From a bacterium (GTDB lineage: Bacteria > Hydrothermota > UBA3073 > JACQXS01): DNA of 39,300 nt. The position numbers and the translations under genes were made by a program. The stretch's first letter is position 1; each line of letters starts with the position of its first letter. The DNA lies in assembly GCA_030592575.1 (NCBI GenBank), contig JAUVIV010000010.1:1-39300 (forward strand), read 5' to 3'. The notes beneath the pieces were generated by a model. That model did not search any database, was not told the origin of the DNA, and saw only the letters and a program-made list of their open reading frames with translations. Positions 23,210-31,205 of this stretch are shown in pieces.

Positions 23210-23677
23210 ATGAAAAATGCAAAGGTTGAAAGTTTTGAGGATTTGAATGTGTATCAAAGAGCAAGGGAATTAACAAATCGCATCTATGAATTAACAAGGG
23301 GAAAAGATTTTACAAAAGACTTTGGATTAGTGAACCAAATTCGGCGTGCTTCAGTTTCAATAATGTCCAATATTGCAGAGGGCTTTGAGAGGGGTGGTAA
23401 TGTGGAATTTACGCAGTTTCTTTTTATTGCTAAAGGTTCTTGCGGGGAAGTCCGTGCACAAACAACCATTGCCTATGACCAAAAATATATTCAGAATGTA
23501 GATTACGAGAAAATAACTAACAGCTGTCGGCAGGTTAGTGGAATGTTAAGCAATCTTATTAATTACTTGAAGCAATCACAGTATCGTGGTGCCAAATATA
23601 AAAAGCCACCACATAAATCTATGGCAGATGAATGGAACGAATTCTTAAAACAAGTCAAAAATGAAAAGAACGCATAA
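23210..23677 (+). CDS. Four-helix-bundle protein, S23 / 23S rRNA intervening-sequence type
   Basis: A 155-residue helical protein with the family signature: FEDLNVYQRARELTNRIYELT at the N-terminus, GLVNQIRRASVSIMSNIAEGFERG in the middle, and FLFIAKGSCGEVRAQ after it. Relatives are encoded in intervening sequences of 23S rRNA genes, as free insertions, and as the accessory protein of diversity-generating retroelements. No reverse transcriptase or rRNA is present here. The family of about 120 residues is extended here by a ~35-residue basic C-terminus. Its start and stop codons are fitted between two octamer arrays of opposite orientation. The molecular role is unknown. Confidence 0.9.
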   Translation: MKNAKVESFEDLNVYQRARELTNRIYELTRGKDFTKDFGLVNQIRRASVSIMSNIAEGFERGGNVEFTQFLFIAKGSCGEVRAQTTIAYDQKYIQNVDYEKITNSCRQVSGMLSNLINYLKQSQYRGAKYKKPPHKSMADEWNEFLKQVKNEKNA

Positions 23678-23706
23678 CCTTTAAACCTTTTAGTTCTTGA
23701 ACTTTA
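23675..23706 (-). repeat. Middle octamer array, four units, inverted
   Basis: TAACCTTT-AAACCTTT-TAGTTCTT-GAACTTTA, the complement of the left array's units. The first three bases, TAA, are the stop codon of the S23-type gene. The array separates it from the HEPN-like gene. Confidence 0.88.
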
Positions 23707-23716
23707 ATTGTTTACT

Positions 23717-24445
23717 ATGAATACAAGATTACTTAAATTATTAAGGGAACAGATAGAAGAAATTGAGAAATTGGGAGACCCCAGTTTTATCTCTCCTGAA
23801 TATGACTTATGGAAGAATACAACTTCCAAAATTGTAAGAAACTTATTTGGACAAGAGTATCTAAATATATTTGAAGAGTTGACTGCTCAAGTTAAAAGAG
23901 ATATACGCCTTCATTCTGAAGGCAATCAAATGGAACGATGGCGTCAAGAAAAAATAGAAAAAACAAGAAGATTGTTGGAAGGATTTATTAAAGAGAAAGA
24001 AAGGATTGAAACTGAATTATCAGTAGCAATTGGTAAAACACTTGGATTAAGTAATTATGATTTACACCTTTCTATAAAGAATGTAAGCCAAAATTTATTT
24101 GAAGACAGACATTATGCTGAAGCAGTGGAGGCAGGATGTAAAGAAGTTATTAAAAGAGTAAGAAATATTATTAAACAAAAAACAAATAAAGATTTAGATG
24201 GAGATAATGCTATGGGTCATGCATTTGGATGTGAGAATCGAGAACCGCTCGTTAAATTTAATAACCTGCAAACACGAGAGGAAAAAGGTGAACAAAAAGG
24301 AATTATGTTTTTGTTTAAAGGTATTGTTGGAATTAGAAATCGCAAAGCTCACGAAAATATAACTCTCAACAATCCTTATAGAGCAATAGAGTATTTGACC
24401 TTAACTAGTTTATTGATGAGACTATTGGATGAATATGGTGAATGA
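23717..24445 (+). CDS. Ymh/TIGR02391-type protein with HEPN-like motif
   Basis: A 242-residue protein. The C-terminal ~120 residues match the Ymh-type family: HYAEAVEAGCKEVIKRVRN, then DLDGDNAMGHAFG, then GIMFLFKGIVGIRNRKAHE. The last segment contains R-x4-H (RNRKAH), the signature of HEPN RNases found in toxin and abortive-infection systems. The N-terminal half is helical and charged. ATG 23717 is preferred to the TTG at 23708. It sits between the middle and right octamer arrays and is probably part of the same cassette. A role as an RNase toxin is an inference from the motif; the S23-type neighbour could be a partner or a passenger. Confidence 0.78.
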   Translation: MNTRLLKLLREQIEEIEKLGDPSFISPEYDLWKNTTSKIVRNLFGQEYLNIFEELTAQVKRDIRLHSEGNQMERWRQEKIEKTRRLLEGFIKEKERIETELSVAIGKTLGLSNYDLHLSIKNVSQNLFEDRHYAEAVEAGCKEVIKRVRNIIKQKTNKDLDGDNAMGHAFGCENREPLVKFNNLQTREEKGEQKGIMFLFKGIVGIRNRKAHENITLNNPYRAIEYLTLTSLLMRLLDEYGE

Positions 24446-24456
24446 CTAATTTTTTT

Positions 24457-24543
24457 GAACCTTTAAGCTCTTGAACTTTTTAACCTTTGAACTCTTAAAC
24501 CTTTAACTTTTGAACTTTTTAACCTTTAAACTTTTAAACCTTT
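24457..24543 (-). repeat. Right octamer array, eleven units, inverted
   Basis: Units GAACCTTT, AAGCTCTT, GAACTTTT, TAACCTTT, GAACTCTT, AAACCTTT and so on, the complement of the left array, with one unit shortened to 7 bases at 24105-relative position 24105 is not used: the short unit is AACTTTT at 24505-24511. The array starts 11 bases after the stop of the HEPN-like gene. Confidence 0.9.
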
Positions 24544-24556
24544 GTTGCCTATGAGG

Positions 24557-24604
24557 TATATTTTTAAAAATATATCTTGTCATCCGGATGATAATGGGTA
24601 TAAG
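24557..24604 (+). promoter_or_regulatory. Promoter of the transglutaminase-like gene with upstream palindrome
   Basis: TTGTCA at 24577-24582, a 16-base spacer and TATAAG at 24599-24604. An 18-base perfect palindrome (TATATTTTTAAAAATATA, 24557-24574) abuts the -35 and could be an UP-like element or an operator. The start codon follows about 60 bases later behind AAGGAGG (24655-24661), so this gene is not leaderless. Confidence 0.5.
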
Positions 24605-24665
24605 TTATATTAGTGAAATTAACCAACAGAAAAAAATCAACTTTTAATCTAAAAAAGGAGGAAAA

Positions 24666-25991
24666 ATGATTTACGCACTTTTGTTTCTTATAAGTTCAGT
24701 CAATTGGTATGGGATGTATGTTAAGGGTGCAAAAGTCGGGCGTGTTCAAATAATAAAGGAAGAGATATCTAACGGGTATAAGATTTCCGAGCTAACGGAT
24801 ATTGAACTTCAAATGATGGGTACTAAACGATGGCTTAAATCTAATGCTCAATATGAAGTTACGCAGGAATTTGAGTTACAAAAATTTAAATTTGAACTTA
24901 AGACGGAATCTCAAATAATTATTATGGAAGGTGGGGTGGATATACCTAAAAAAGGATTTGGTTGTGCTCGTAAAGTTCCGAAACTCAAATTTTCAATAAA
25001 AACCGGAGGAACAACACAAACTAAAGTTATAGAAATAAATCCTCCTATTTATCCTGCAATAATATTGCCAATGCTTATTCATAAATTTACTGATTCTGTA
25101 AAGGAGATAAAAGTGTTTGATCCTTCGATTCAGGCAATAAGTACAGCAAGTTGTAAATTACTTGAAACTCAAGATGATTCAATAAAGGCGGAAATTCAGG
25201 TGCTTGGAGCAATTTCCACACTTTGGGTAACTCCGGATGGAGTTCTTTTGTCTCAGCGTCAACCGATGGGTATTTTTATGTGTAGGGAAAGTAAAGAACA
25301 AGCTCTTGAAATAAAAGATGTGAATCCTGAGGTATTAACTCTTTATGGAATAAAACCCAAGAAAAAAATTAGTAATCCAAGAGATACAAAATTTTTGAAA
25401 CTACTTGTAAAAGGTGAGTTTCCCGAGAGTATGAGACAAAGGAGATTTGGCGATACACTCTTATTGCAAAAAATAGGTCCCACAACTGGTGCTTGTGTAG
25501 GTGATTCATTGCCTGATCCCGCTACTCTTGAACATACTCCTTTCATACAGTGTCGTGATAAGCGGATAATTAAATTGGCAAAGGAAATTATTGGTAATAG
25601 CAAAGACTCATGGAAAATAACGAGAAAGCTTGCGAAGTGGGTAGCATTAAATGTTAAAGATGTTGCGGCAGTAACAATTCCTTCGGCTTTAGATGTCCTT
25701 GAGTCGCTTGAAGGGGATTGTGGGGAACATTCGGTTCTTTTTGTAGCACTTGCAAGAGCTTGTGGAATTCCAGCTCAAATAGTTGTCGGACTTACGTATG
25801 TGGGAGATGGTTTTTATTATCATGCCTGGGCGAAGATTTGGGCAGGCAGATGGGTTGAGGTTGACCCAACATTTAATCAGCCGATTGCAGATGCTACTCA
25901 TATATCACTTGCAGAAGGGGAACTTGAGGAACAGGCAAAAATAATGAAGCTTGTGGATGAAATCAAAATAGAGGTTATTGAATTTAAATAA
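24666..25991 (+). CDS. Exported transglutaminase-like protein
   Basis: A 441-residue protein with a short hydrophobic N-terminus (MIYALLFLISSVNWYG) that looks like a signal peptide. The C-terminal part is a transglutaminase-like cysteine-peptidase core with the complete triad: Cys352 in GDCGEHS, His386 in YYHAWAKIW, Asp400 in VEVDPTF. Residues ~30-300 form a beta-rich region of unknown type. Members of this core include peptidases, deamidases and cross-linking enzymes, and the reaction cannot be decided here. A strong ribosome site, AAGGAGG, precedes the ATG. It is convergent with the subtilase gene and ends in a shared hairpin terminator. Confidence 0.87.
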   Translation: MIYALLFLISSVNWYGMYVKGAKVGRVQIIKEEISNGYKISELTDIELQMMGTKRWLKSNAQYEVTQEFELQKFKFELKTESQIIIMEGGVDIPKKGFGCARKVPKLKFSIKTGGTTQTKVIEINPPIYPAIILPMLIHKFTDSVKEIKVFDPSIQAISTASCKLLETQDDSIKAEIQVLGAISTLWVTPDGVLLSQRQPMGIFMCRESKEQALEIKDVNPEVLTLYGIKPKKKISNPRDTKFLKLLVKGEFPESMRQRRFGDTLLLQKIGPTTGACVGDSLPDPATLEHTPFIQCRDKRIIKLAKEIIGNSKDSWKITRKLAKWVALNVKDVAAVTIPSALDVLESLEGDCGEHSVLFVALARACGIPAQIVVGLTYVGDGFYYHAWAKIWAGRWVEVDPTFNQPIADATHISLAEGELEEQAKIMKLVDEIKIEVIEFK

Positions 25992-26032
25992 CTTATTTTG
26001 CTTGGTTTTAAAAAATTAGATATCTAAAAACA

Positions 26033-26064
26033 AATGGCTTTGTAGCTTTTGCTACAAAGCCATT
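26033..26064. terminator. Bidirectional hairpin terminator
   Basis: Perfect 14-base stem (AATGGCTTTGTAGC with GCTACAAAGCCATT) around a TTTT loop, between two convergent genes (stops at 25991 and 26105). The flanks are AT-rich but without a long T-run. Confidence 0.8.
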
Positions 26065-26104
26065 CATTTAATATGCCTTGTTAATAGGCAGATTATTTTC
26101 GCAC

Positions 26105-28606
26105 TTATTTAATTACAATTATCTTCTCAGTTGCTTCGTAGTTGTCTATCGTACATTTCACAAAATAAATACCACCTGGTATCCTGGATGTTTTGTCCGA
26201 TGATTTTGTGTCCCAGCTTGTTTTGTAAGATCCCTGTTTTTGTTCTTCGTTTATAAGTGTCTTTACCAAACTGCCAGTTACATCATATACTTCTAATAAA
26301 ACCTTAGATGTTGCATTTTGGATTTCTGGTTTTAAGTTCGGAACTATATAGTTAATAGTTGTAAGCTTATGGAATGGGTTAGGGCAACATGAAAGGGCAA
26401 TGCTTTTTTTCGAGATATTAATTTTCTCTTCAATACCAACATTGCCAACTTTAAGTCTTATTGGAACTAAGTAAGGATTATCATTAGGGTCATTAGATGC
26501 AATAGATAAGGTATCATAGTAGTAACCAGTACTAAGCTTAGCTCCAGCAATAACAGTTACATTTCGTGAGTTACCTGGAGTTAACGAGAAGTTTTTAGGT
26601 TCTACCGATTTAACCCATGATGATTTCCATGTAATACCAGAAACATACAAATCGCCAGAAGCGGATGATTTATTGCTAACATTAAGTACACCTGTGTCAG
26701 CAGGTACTGGAGTAGCACCTGAGAGTGCTGCAAAAAGATCTGGCTTTCCGTATCCATATAAGTTATCCCAACCGGATGTCCCAAGGTCAATTGCAGTTGT
26801 CTTTATAAGGTCTCTCAAATTTTGATTTGTAATATCCGGAAAAGATGCTTTTACGAGAGCGAATCCACCTGCTACAGCAGGACAAGCAAAAGAAGTACCA
26901 CTGTATGAAGCATAACCATTTGACAACACACAGGATAGAATACTTACTCCCGGTCCTATAAGTTCCATATGACTTCCCCAATTACTGTTTGGGGCTTTTA
27001 CATCATTGTCATCTACTGAGCCAACTGCGATGACTTCAGAATGAGCAGATGGATACATTGGGGTAGATGTAGCGCCGTTTCCAGTTGCAGCAAGAAGTAT
27101 ACATCCGGAGTCCCATGCAGCAATACAAGCGTCATGACGTGCGGTGGATTGTGTTGGACCTCCGAAACTCATAGAGATTACATCTACTCCATTATCGGCA
27201 CACCACTGAATAGCATTTGTAGAGTGAACTCTATCTATTAATAACTCACCACATTTAAGTCCATAAAGTTGTGCGTTTGCAACACCTGCAATTCCCTTGT
27301 TGTTATTAATACATGCTGCTGCTGCACCTGCGGCATGTGTTCCATGAAAAGGATAACCTGCAGTACCTGGCATTGGATAGGCATCATTTCCATGAAAATC
27401 CCATCCTAAAACTGATGTAAAATGGTCTTGCAAATCTTCATGAGTATAATCTACGCCAACGTCAATTATAGCTACAGATATATCCATACTACCCAATCCT
27501 AAATCCCATGCATTTGGGCAATTAAGAGCTTCTGGTCCCCACTGTTGTCCCCAATATGTATCATTGGGAGTGAAGAATAGAGGGTCACCTTTATTTGGTT
27601 CTACATATCTGACGTTAGGATTTTTGAGCATAAGTCTCATAAAATCCTTCATCTCCGGAATATCTCCCGGAACATCAAAAAGTACAAAATTAAGAGAACT
27701 GAATCCTTTGCTTATAATAGTTATCTCTTTACTTGTAATACCTAATTCTTTCAAGGAAACTTTGTGGACATCAAGGATATTTTTATGATAGCCAACGATT
27801 ACTTCCCCTTTTTTGACATTTTCCCAATACATAGCACTTTTCCAAGATTCTTCGTACGATACAGGTTCTACCTTGGTTTGCATTTTAGAACCTCCGGTAC
27901 TATCTATACTTAATAAAATAGAAGTAGGGGTTACTTCTATTTCAGCGTCACCACTACCACTGTAGGCAACTACTGCACGTATCAGAAGGTCTTTTAAACC
28001 AGAATTGATACTCCACGTAGTACGATCGGACGAGAGACCTTGTCTATCACCATGATTAGAAGCGGCATCAACCATTGCAAAAGTTGTATCTCCGTAAGCA
28101 GGTTTATCATACCATGGTAACCAATAACCGAGCCAGAAATCACTACTAGTTACATAGGGAGTTGTAGCATCAACTTTTTGCCAAGCCCAAACATCACCAG
28201 TTGCTGCAAAGGCAAATGGACCGGCTACTAAATTTCCAGGTTGTCCGGCATTATCACTCCATACGAGCAATGAACAATTAGGTGGAGGTACTCCATCTAC
28301 TGTCCAAGTAGTTATTAAACCAGCTTTTATGGTGCAAGGTTCACTTGGTGAAAATTTTACTGCCCAATAAAGTGCACCAGAGTTTCCTTGATGTCCTCCG
28401 TATGGTGAACCATCATCATAAAGAAGCGTATCAACAATTCCTTTACTTTTTCCAGATAGATTACTTTCAGGTTTCAATACATCAATGTTTTCTATCGCTG
28501 GTTCTATTATTCTACAATTTTCAGGAATGATTAGAGTGGTTTTTTGTGCAAACAATAGACTACAGGGAATAACAAATAACGCAAAAAATATAATTTTACA
28601 TCTCAT
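26105..28606 (-). CDS. Exported subtilisin-like protease (S8) with N-terminal extra domain and sorting tail
   Basis: An 833-residue secreted serine protease. Order: signal peptide (MRCKIIFFALFVIPCSLLFAQ); a ~160-residue domain at about 59-218 (YDDGSPYGG ... LIRAVVAY) also found in the two papain-like neighbours; an inhibitor-like propeptide at ~265-340; the S8 domain with Asp382 (IIDVGVDY), His421 (HGTHAAG), oxyanion Asn510 and Ser572 (GTSFACP); an Ig-like segment; and a 'CCPNPF ... GIYFVKC ... IVIK' tail. Start 28606 is chosen because AAGGAGGTG lies 4 bases before it and a signal peptide follows. The frame is open upstream to a GTG at 28741 that has no ribosome site. It is divergent from the first papain-like gene. 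Confidence 0.9.
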   Translation of the reverse strand: MRCKIIFFALFVIPCSLLFAQKTTLIIPENCRIIEPAIENIDVLKPESNLSGKSKGIVDTLLYDDGSPYGGHQGNSGALYWAVKFSPSEPCTIKAGLITTWTVDGVPPPNCSLLVWSDNAGQPGNLVAGPFAFAATGDVWAWQKVDATTPYVTSSDFWLGYWLPWYDKPAYGDTTFAMVDAASNHGDRQGLSSDRTTWSINSGLKDLLIRAVVAYSGSGDAEIEVTPTSILLSIDSTGGSKMQTKVEPVSYEESWKSAMYWENVKKGEVIVGYHKNILDVHKVSLKELGITSKEITIISKGFSSLNFVLFDVPGDIPEMKDFMRLMLKNPNVRYVEPNKGDPLFFTPNDTYWGQQWGPEALNCPNAWDLGLGSMDISVAIIDVGVDYTHEDLQDHFTSVLGWDFHGNDAYPMPGTAGYPFHGTHAAGAAAACINNNKGIAGVANAQLYGLKCGELLIDRVHSTNAIQWCADNGVDVISMSFGGPTQSTARHDACIAAWDSGCILLAATGNGATSTPMYPSAHSEVIAVGSVDDNDVKAPNSNWGSHMELIGPGVSILSCVLSNGYASYSGTSFACPAVAGGFALVKASFPDITNQNLRDLIKTTAIDLGTSGWDNLYGYGKPDLFAALSGATPVPADTGVLNVSNKSSASGDLYVSGITWKSSWVKSVEPKNFSLTPGNSRNVTVIAGAKLSTGYYYDTLSIASNDPNDNPYLVPIRLKVGNVGIEEKINISKKSIALSCCPNPFHKLTTINYIVPNLKPEIQNATSKVLLEVYDVTGSLVKTLINEEQKQGSYKTSWDTKSSDKTSRIPGGIYFVKCTIDNYEATEKIIVIK

Positions 28607-28823
28607 AAGACACCTCCTTGATAATACTTGAGAAAACATCTTTCTTTGGTTATCATAAGTCCGGATGTTTCCAAATTGATAAAATGTTCTATCTTCATAA
28701 TTTTGATTGTAACTTGATATACCAGAATCTTCTTTTTTCACTTTTTTGCTTTTAAAAAAATTCTTATATTTTTTCTCTCACCTCCTTGTAAATATAATAT
28801 AAAGCTGATTTTGAAATTGTCAA
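28607..28823 (-). promoter_or_regulatory. Subtilase promoter and ~180-base leader with two Shine-Dalgarno sites
   Basis: On the minus strand, TTGACA (28823-28818), an 18-base spacer and TATTAT (28799-28794). The expected transcript begins near 28787, exactly at an AAGGAGGTGAG site (28787-28777) that is followed by no useful start codon. The real start site, AAGGAGGTG-TCTT-ATG, is 180 bases on. The leader is also an open frame in phase with the gene. Confidence 0.6.
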
Positions 28824-28881
28824 ATATTTTTTTAAGTATTTTTTAAAAGTATTTCAATTGTTAACAATTTTTTTAAAAAAC

Positions 28882-28923
28882 TTGACAAAATTTTTCAATA
28901 AAGTACATATAAGTAAGGAGGTG
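28882..28923 (+). promoter_or_regulatory. Promoter and ribosome site of the first papain-like gene
   Basis: TTGACA at 28882-28887, with a -10 that could be TACATA (28904-28909) or TATAAG (28908-28913). AAGGAGGTG at 28915-28923 is followed by the ATG at 28929. The leader is very short. Confidence 0.55.
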
Positions 28924-28928
28924 TAAAA

Positions 28929-31019
28929 ATGAAGAAATGTTTTTATGTGTTAATAGGAGTGATGATTTCACTCGGATATGTGGGGAATGCAAGGGCTGAT
29001 AAAGCTTTCCTTAAAGCTCTCCAAGATACGCTTGCGAAGCTTGGGAATCCGTGGATTGCCGAAGAGACTGAGCTTTCCAATTTATCTTTTGAGGAAAAGC
29101 AAAGTATGTGTGGATTTATGCCAGTACCTAAAAGAGAGTGGGGTACTGTAATAGAGGAGCCATATGTAAAAAAATTGGATCCTCCTGCATCATGGGATTG
29201 GAGAAATAAGGATGGTAAAAATTGGATAACACCTGTTAAAAATCAGAATCCTTGTGGAAATTGCTGGGCTTTTGCAATGTGTGGTGTAATGGAAGCTCTG
29301 ATAAAAATCCAAAATGATACACCTGATACAACTCCCGATCTTTCGGAACAGTTTTTAACATCTTGTAACACTAAAGGATTTACTTGTTATGGTGGAGGAA
29401 ATTATACAGTATTTGATGATGTAATAGACATAGGTGTTTGTGATGAAGCATGTTTTCCATACGAAGCAAATGATAGTCCATGTAGTGACAGATGTTCCGA
29501 TTGGGCGAGTAGAGTATCAAAAGTTTCTTCTTATAGGACATACTTTACCGGAAATGTAAGTGATAACCAAAAGAAGGAATGGATAATGGAAGGTCCTATA
29601 GGTATTTCCGTAACTATGAAAGAAGATTTCTTTTATTACAAGGAAGGAACTTACAAACCTATTATGGGAAAGAAGTTAGTTGACCATGCATTAGTATGTA
29701 TCGGTTGGAACTCAAGTGGTAATTGGATATGTAAAAATTCATGGGGTCCTTCAAATCAACCATATCCGGTTCTTTCTGCGATTGAGTGGCCTTGTTGGGT
29801 GAAAATGGTTGGTACTGGAACTCCAATAATACGAACAACAGATTCTCTTAATTTTGTATTTGATGGAGGAAAAAGTTTATCTTCCTTAAACTCAAAATTT
29901 TTGCCTTCTACTTCCTCAGTAAATTCAGAAGTAACGATTTCATCTGTTCCTCTTGAATCTTTACTTCGTGAAGGAGAAAGTATTTTAGAAGTTTCTCCTA
30001 TTGCGAACTCTCTTAAAGCCGACGAAGATACTATTCTTTACGATAATCCTAGCTCAATTTTTAATTTTACCGGTGCTAATCTTTGGGGTGTGAAATTTAC
30101 ATCTTCTGCACCATGTAATGTTGTAGCTGGACTTATTTTGAGATACACAGAGGCATCTGAGAATGATAAACTTAGAATTTGTGCTGATGATGTTTCTGCA
30201 CCAGGAGCATTGGAAGAAGAAGTTTCATATACTACTGGAAGTGCTGGTGCACAGTGGTATCGTACTGATTTTACTGCAGCTCATTATCATGATGGAGATT
30301 TCTGGTTGTATTATGATATAAGAACAAGTGATGCTACGCCAAGAGCTTCTGCATGTGCTGATGCTCCGGGAAGTGCAACAAGAAGTTATTTTTCGGGTGG
30401 AAGTTCATGGACAAATATGACTTCAAACCTTATAATAAGAGCAATCGTAACTTACGGAGATGGATATGCTGGTTCTAAAATCCTATGGGTCAAGAATATA
30501 GGAGCGGGACCACTTGAGATAACCAATGTAGCTTCGGCTGGAAGTTCGGCATGGATTTCTTCCATATCTCCAACAAGTTGTAGTATATTTGTTGGGGACT
30601 CTACCGGAATAGAAATAAAGGTAGATACTTCAGGACTTTCGCAGGATCTTAAATATACTGACAACATTGTTATAACATCTAATTCAGGAAAAACAGAGAC
30701 TATAGTTCCTATATCGCTTTTTATTAATGGGACTGGTGTGGAAGAAGAACAAAAATCTAAGATAATGACATTTAATCTTTTCCCTAATCCTGTTAGAGAT
30801 AAAGTTGACATATCTTATTTTGTGTCTAAAGAAGCTCCTGTGAAACTTGTTATATGTGATATCGCCGGAAGAGAAGTTGCAACAATAATTGATAGAGTTG
30901 AGAATGCAGGACTTAAAAATATAGAATGGAATACAAAGAATATTCCGTCTGGGATTTATTTCTGTCGTCTTACAAATGGAAAACTCGAGGATACGAAAAA
31001 AGTACTATTGGTAAGATAA
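28929..31019 (+). CDS. Exported papain-family (C1A) protease with sorting tail, copy 1
   Basis: A 696-residue secreted cysteine protease. Signal peptide (residues 1-23), a short propeptide (24-85), and the C1A domain with oxyanion Gln106, catalytic Cys112 (CGNCWAF), His253 (DHALVCIGW) and Asn270 (NSWG). Then comes a domain at ~365-515 shared with the subtilase (LWGVKFTSSAPCNVVAGLI ... LIIRAIVTYG), an Ig-like segment, and the tail FNLFPNPVRDKVDISYF ... GIYFCRL ... VLLVR. QNPCGNCWAF replaces the usual QG-CGSCWAF, but the triad is intact. It is followed by a near copy of itself after 186 bases. Likely role: extracellular protein degradation. Confidence 0.93.
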   Translation: MKKCFYVLIGVMISLGYVGNARADKAFLKALQDTLAKLGNPWIAEETELSNLSFEEKQSMCGFMPVPKREWGTVIEEPYVKKLDPPASWDWRNKDGKNWITPVKNQNPCGNCWAFAMCGVMEALIKIQNDTPDTTPDLSEQFLTSCNTKGFTCYGGGNYTVFDDVIDIGVCDEACFPYEANDSPCSDRCSDWASRVSKVSSYRTYFTGNVSDNQKKEWIMEGPIGISVTMKEDFFYYKEGTYKPIMGKKLVDHALVCIGWNSSGNWICKNSWGPSNQPYPVLSAIEWPCWVKMVGTGTPIIRTTDSLNFVFDGGKSLSSLNSKFLPSTSSVNSEVTISSVPLESLLREGESILEVSPIANSLKADEDTILYDNPSSIFNFTGANLWGVKFTSSAPCNVVAGLILRYTEASENDKLRICADDVSAPGALEEEVSYTTGSAGAQWYRTDFTAAHYHDGDFWLYYDIRTSDATPRASACADAPGSATRSYFSGGSSWTNMTSNLIIRAIVTYGDGYAGSKILWVKNIGAGPLEITNVASAGSSAWISSISPTSCSIFVGDSTGIEIKVDTSGLSQDLKYTDNIVITSNSGKTETIVPISLFINGTGVEEEQKSKIMTFNLFPNPVRDKVDISYFVSKEAPVKLVICDIAGREVATIIDRVENAGLKNIEWNTKNIPSGIYFCRLTNGKLEDTKKVLLVR

Positions 31020-31039
31020 TAATTTAGAATATTTATTTG

Positions 31040-31080
31040 CAGGGAGGGTAAGTTTTAAGCTTATTCTCCCTGTTTTATTT
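31040..31080 (+). terminator. Terminator after papain-like copy 1
   Basis: CAGGGAG (31040-31046) pairs with CTCCCTG (31066-31072), with inner pairing of GGTAAG and CTTATT, then GTTTTATTT. The same structure follows copy 2. Confidence 0.85.
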
Positions 31081-31159
31081 GATAAGGCATATTTTGAGTT
31101 AATACGAAAAGTTTTCAAAACCTATTCGTAGTTTTAGAAATAGTATTTCTATATTTTTC

Positions 31160-31201
31160 TTGACAAATTAGAAATTTGAGTTATTTAACATATAGGAGGT
31201 G
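31160..31201 (+). promoter_or_regulatory. Promoter and ribosome site of papain-like copy 2
   Basis: TTGACA at 31160-31165, a loose -10 near 31182-31188 (TATTTAA), and TAGGAGGTG at 31193-31201 before the ATG at 31206. The -35 and ribosome site match copy 1, but the spacer sequence does not. Confidence 0.5.
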
Positions 31202-31205
31202 TACA

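Larger units (their letters stand above)
23067..24543. mobile_element. Octamer-array cassette carrying S23-type and HEPN-like genes
   Basis: A 1.48-kb block bounded by arrays of 8-base units. The left array reads AAAGGTTT-type units. The middle and right arrays read the complement (AAACCTTT-type), so the outer ends are inverted. Both genes inside fit tightly: the first starts 15 bases after the left array and its stop codon lies in the first unit of the middle array. S23-type genes are known from intervening sequences in 23S rRNA genes and from free insertions. Cassette mobility is inferred from this layout. There is no transposase. Confidence 0.6.

Noticed and set aside
23210-23677. Accessory protein of a diversity-generating retroelement
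   Set aside because: The four-helix family fits, but there is no reverse transcriptase and no template/variable repeat pair in the window.
28607-28741. Subtilase start at the upstream GTG (28741)
   Set aside because: No ribosome site precedes it, the extra 45 residues are polar and would bury the signal peptide, and AAGGAGGTG with proper spacing marks 28606.
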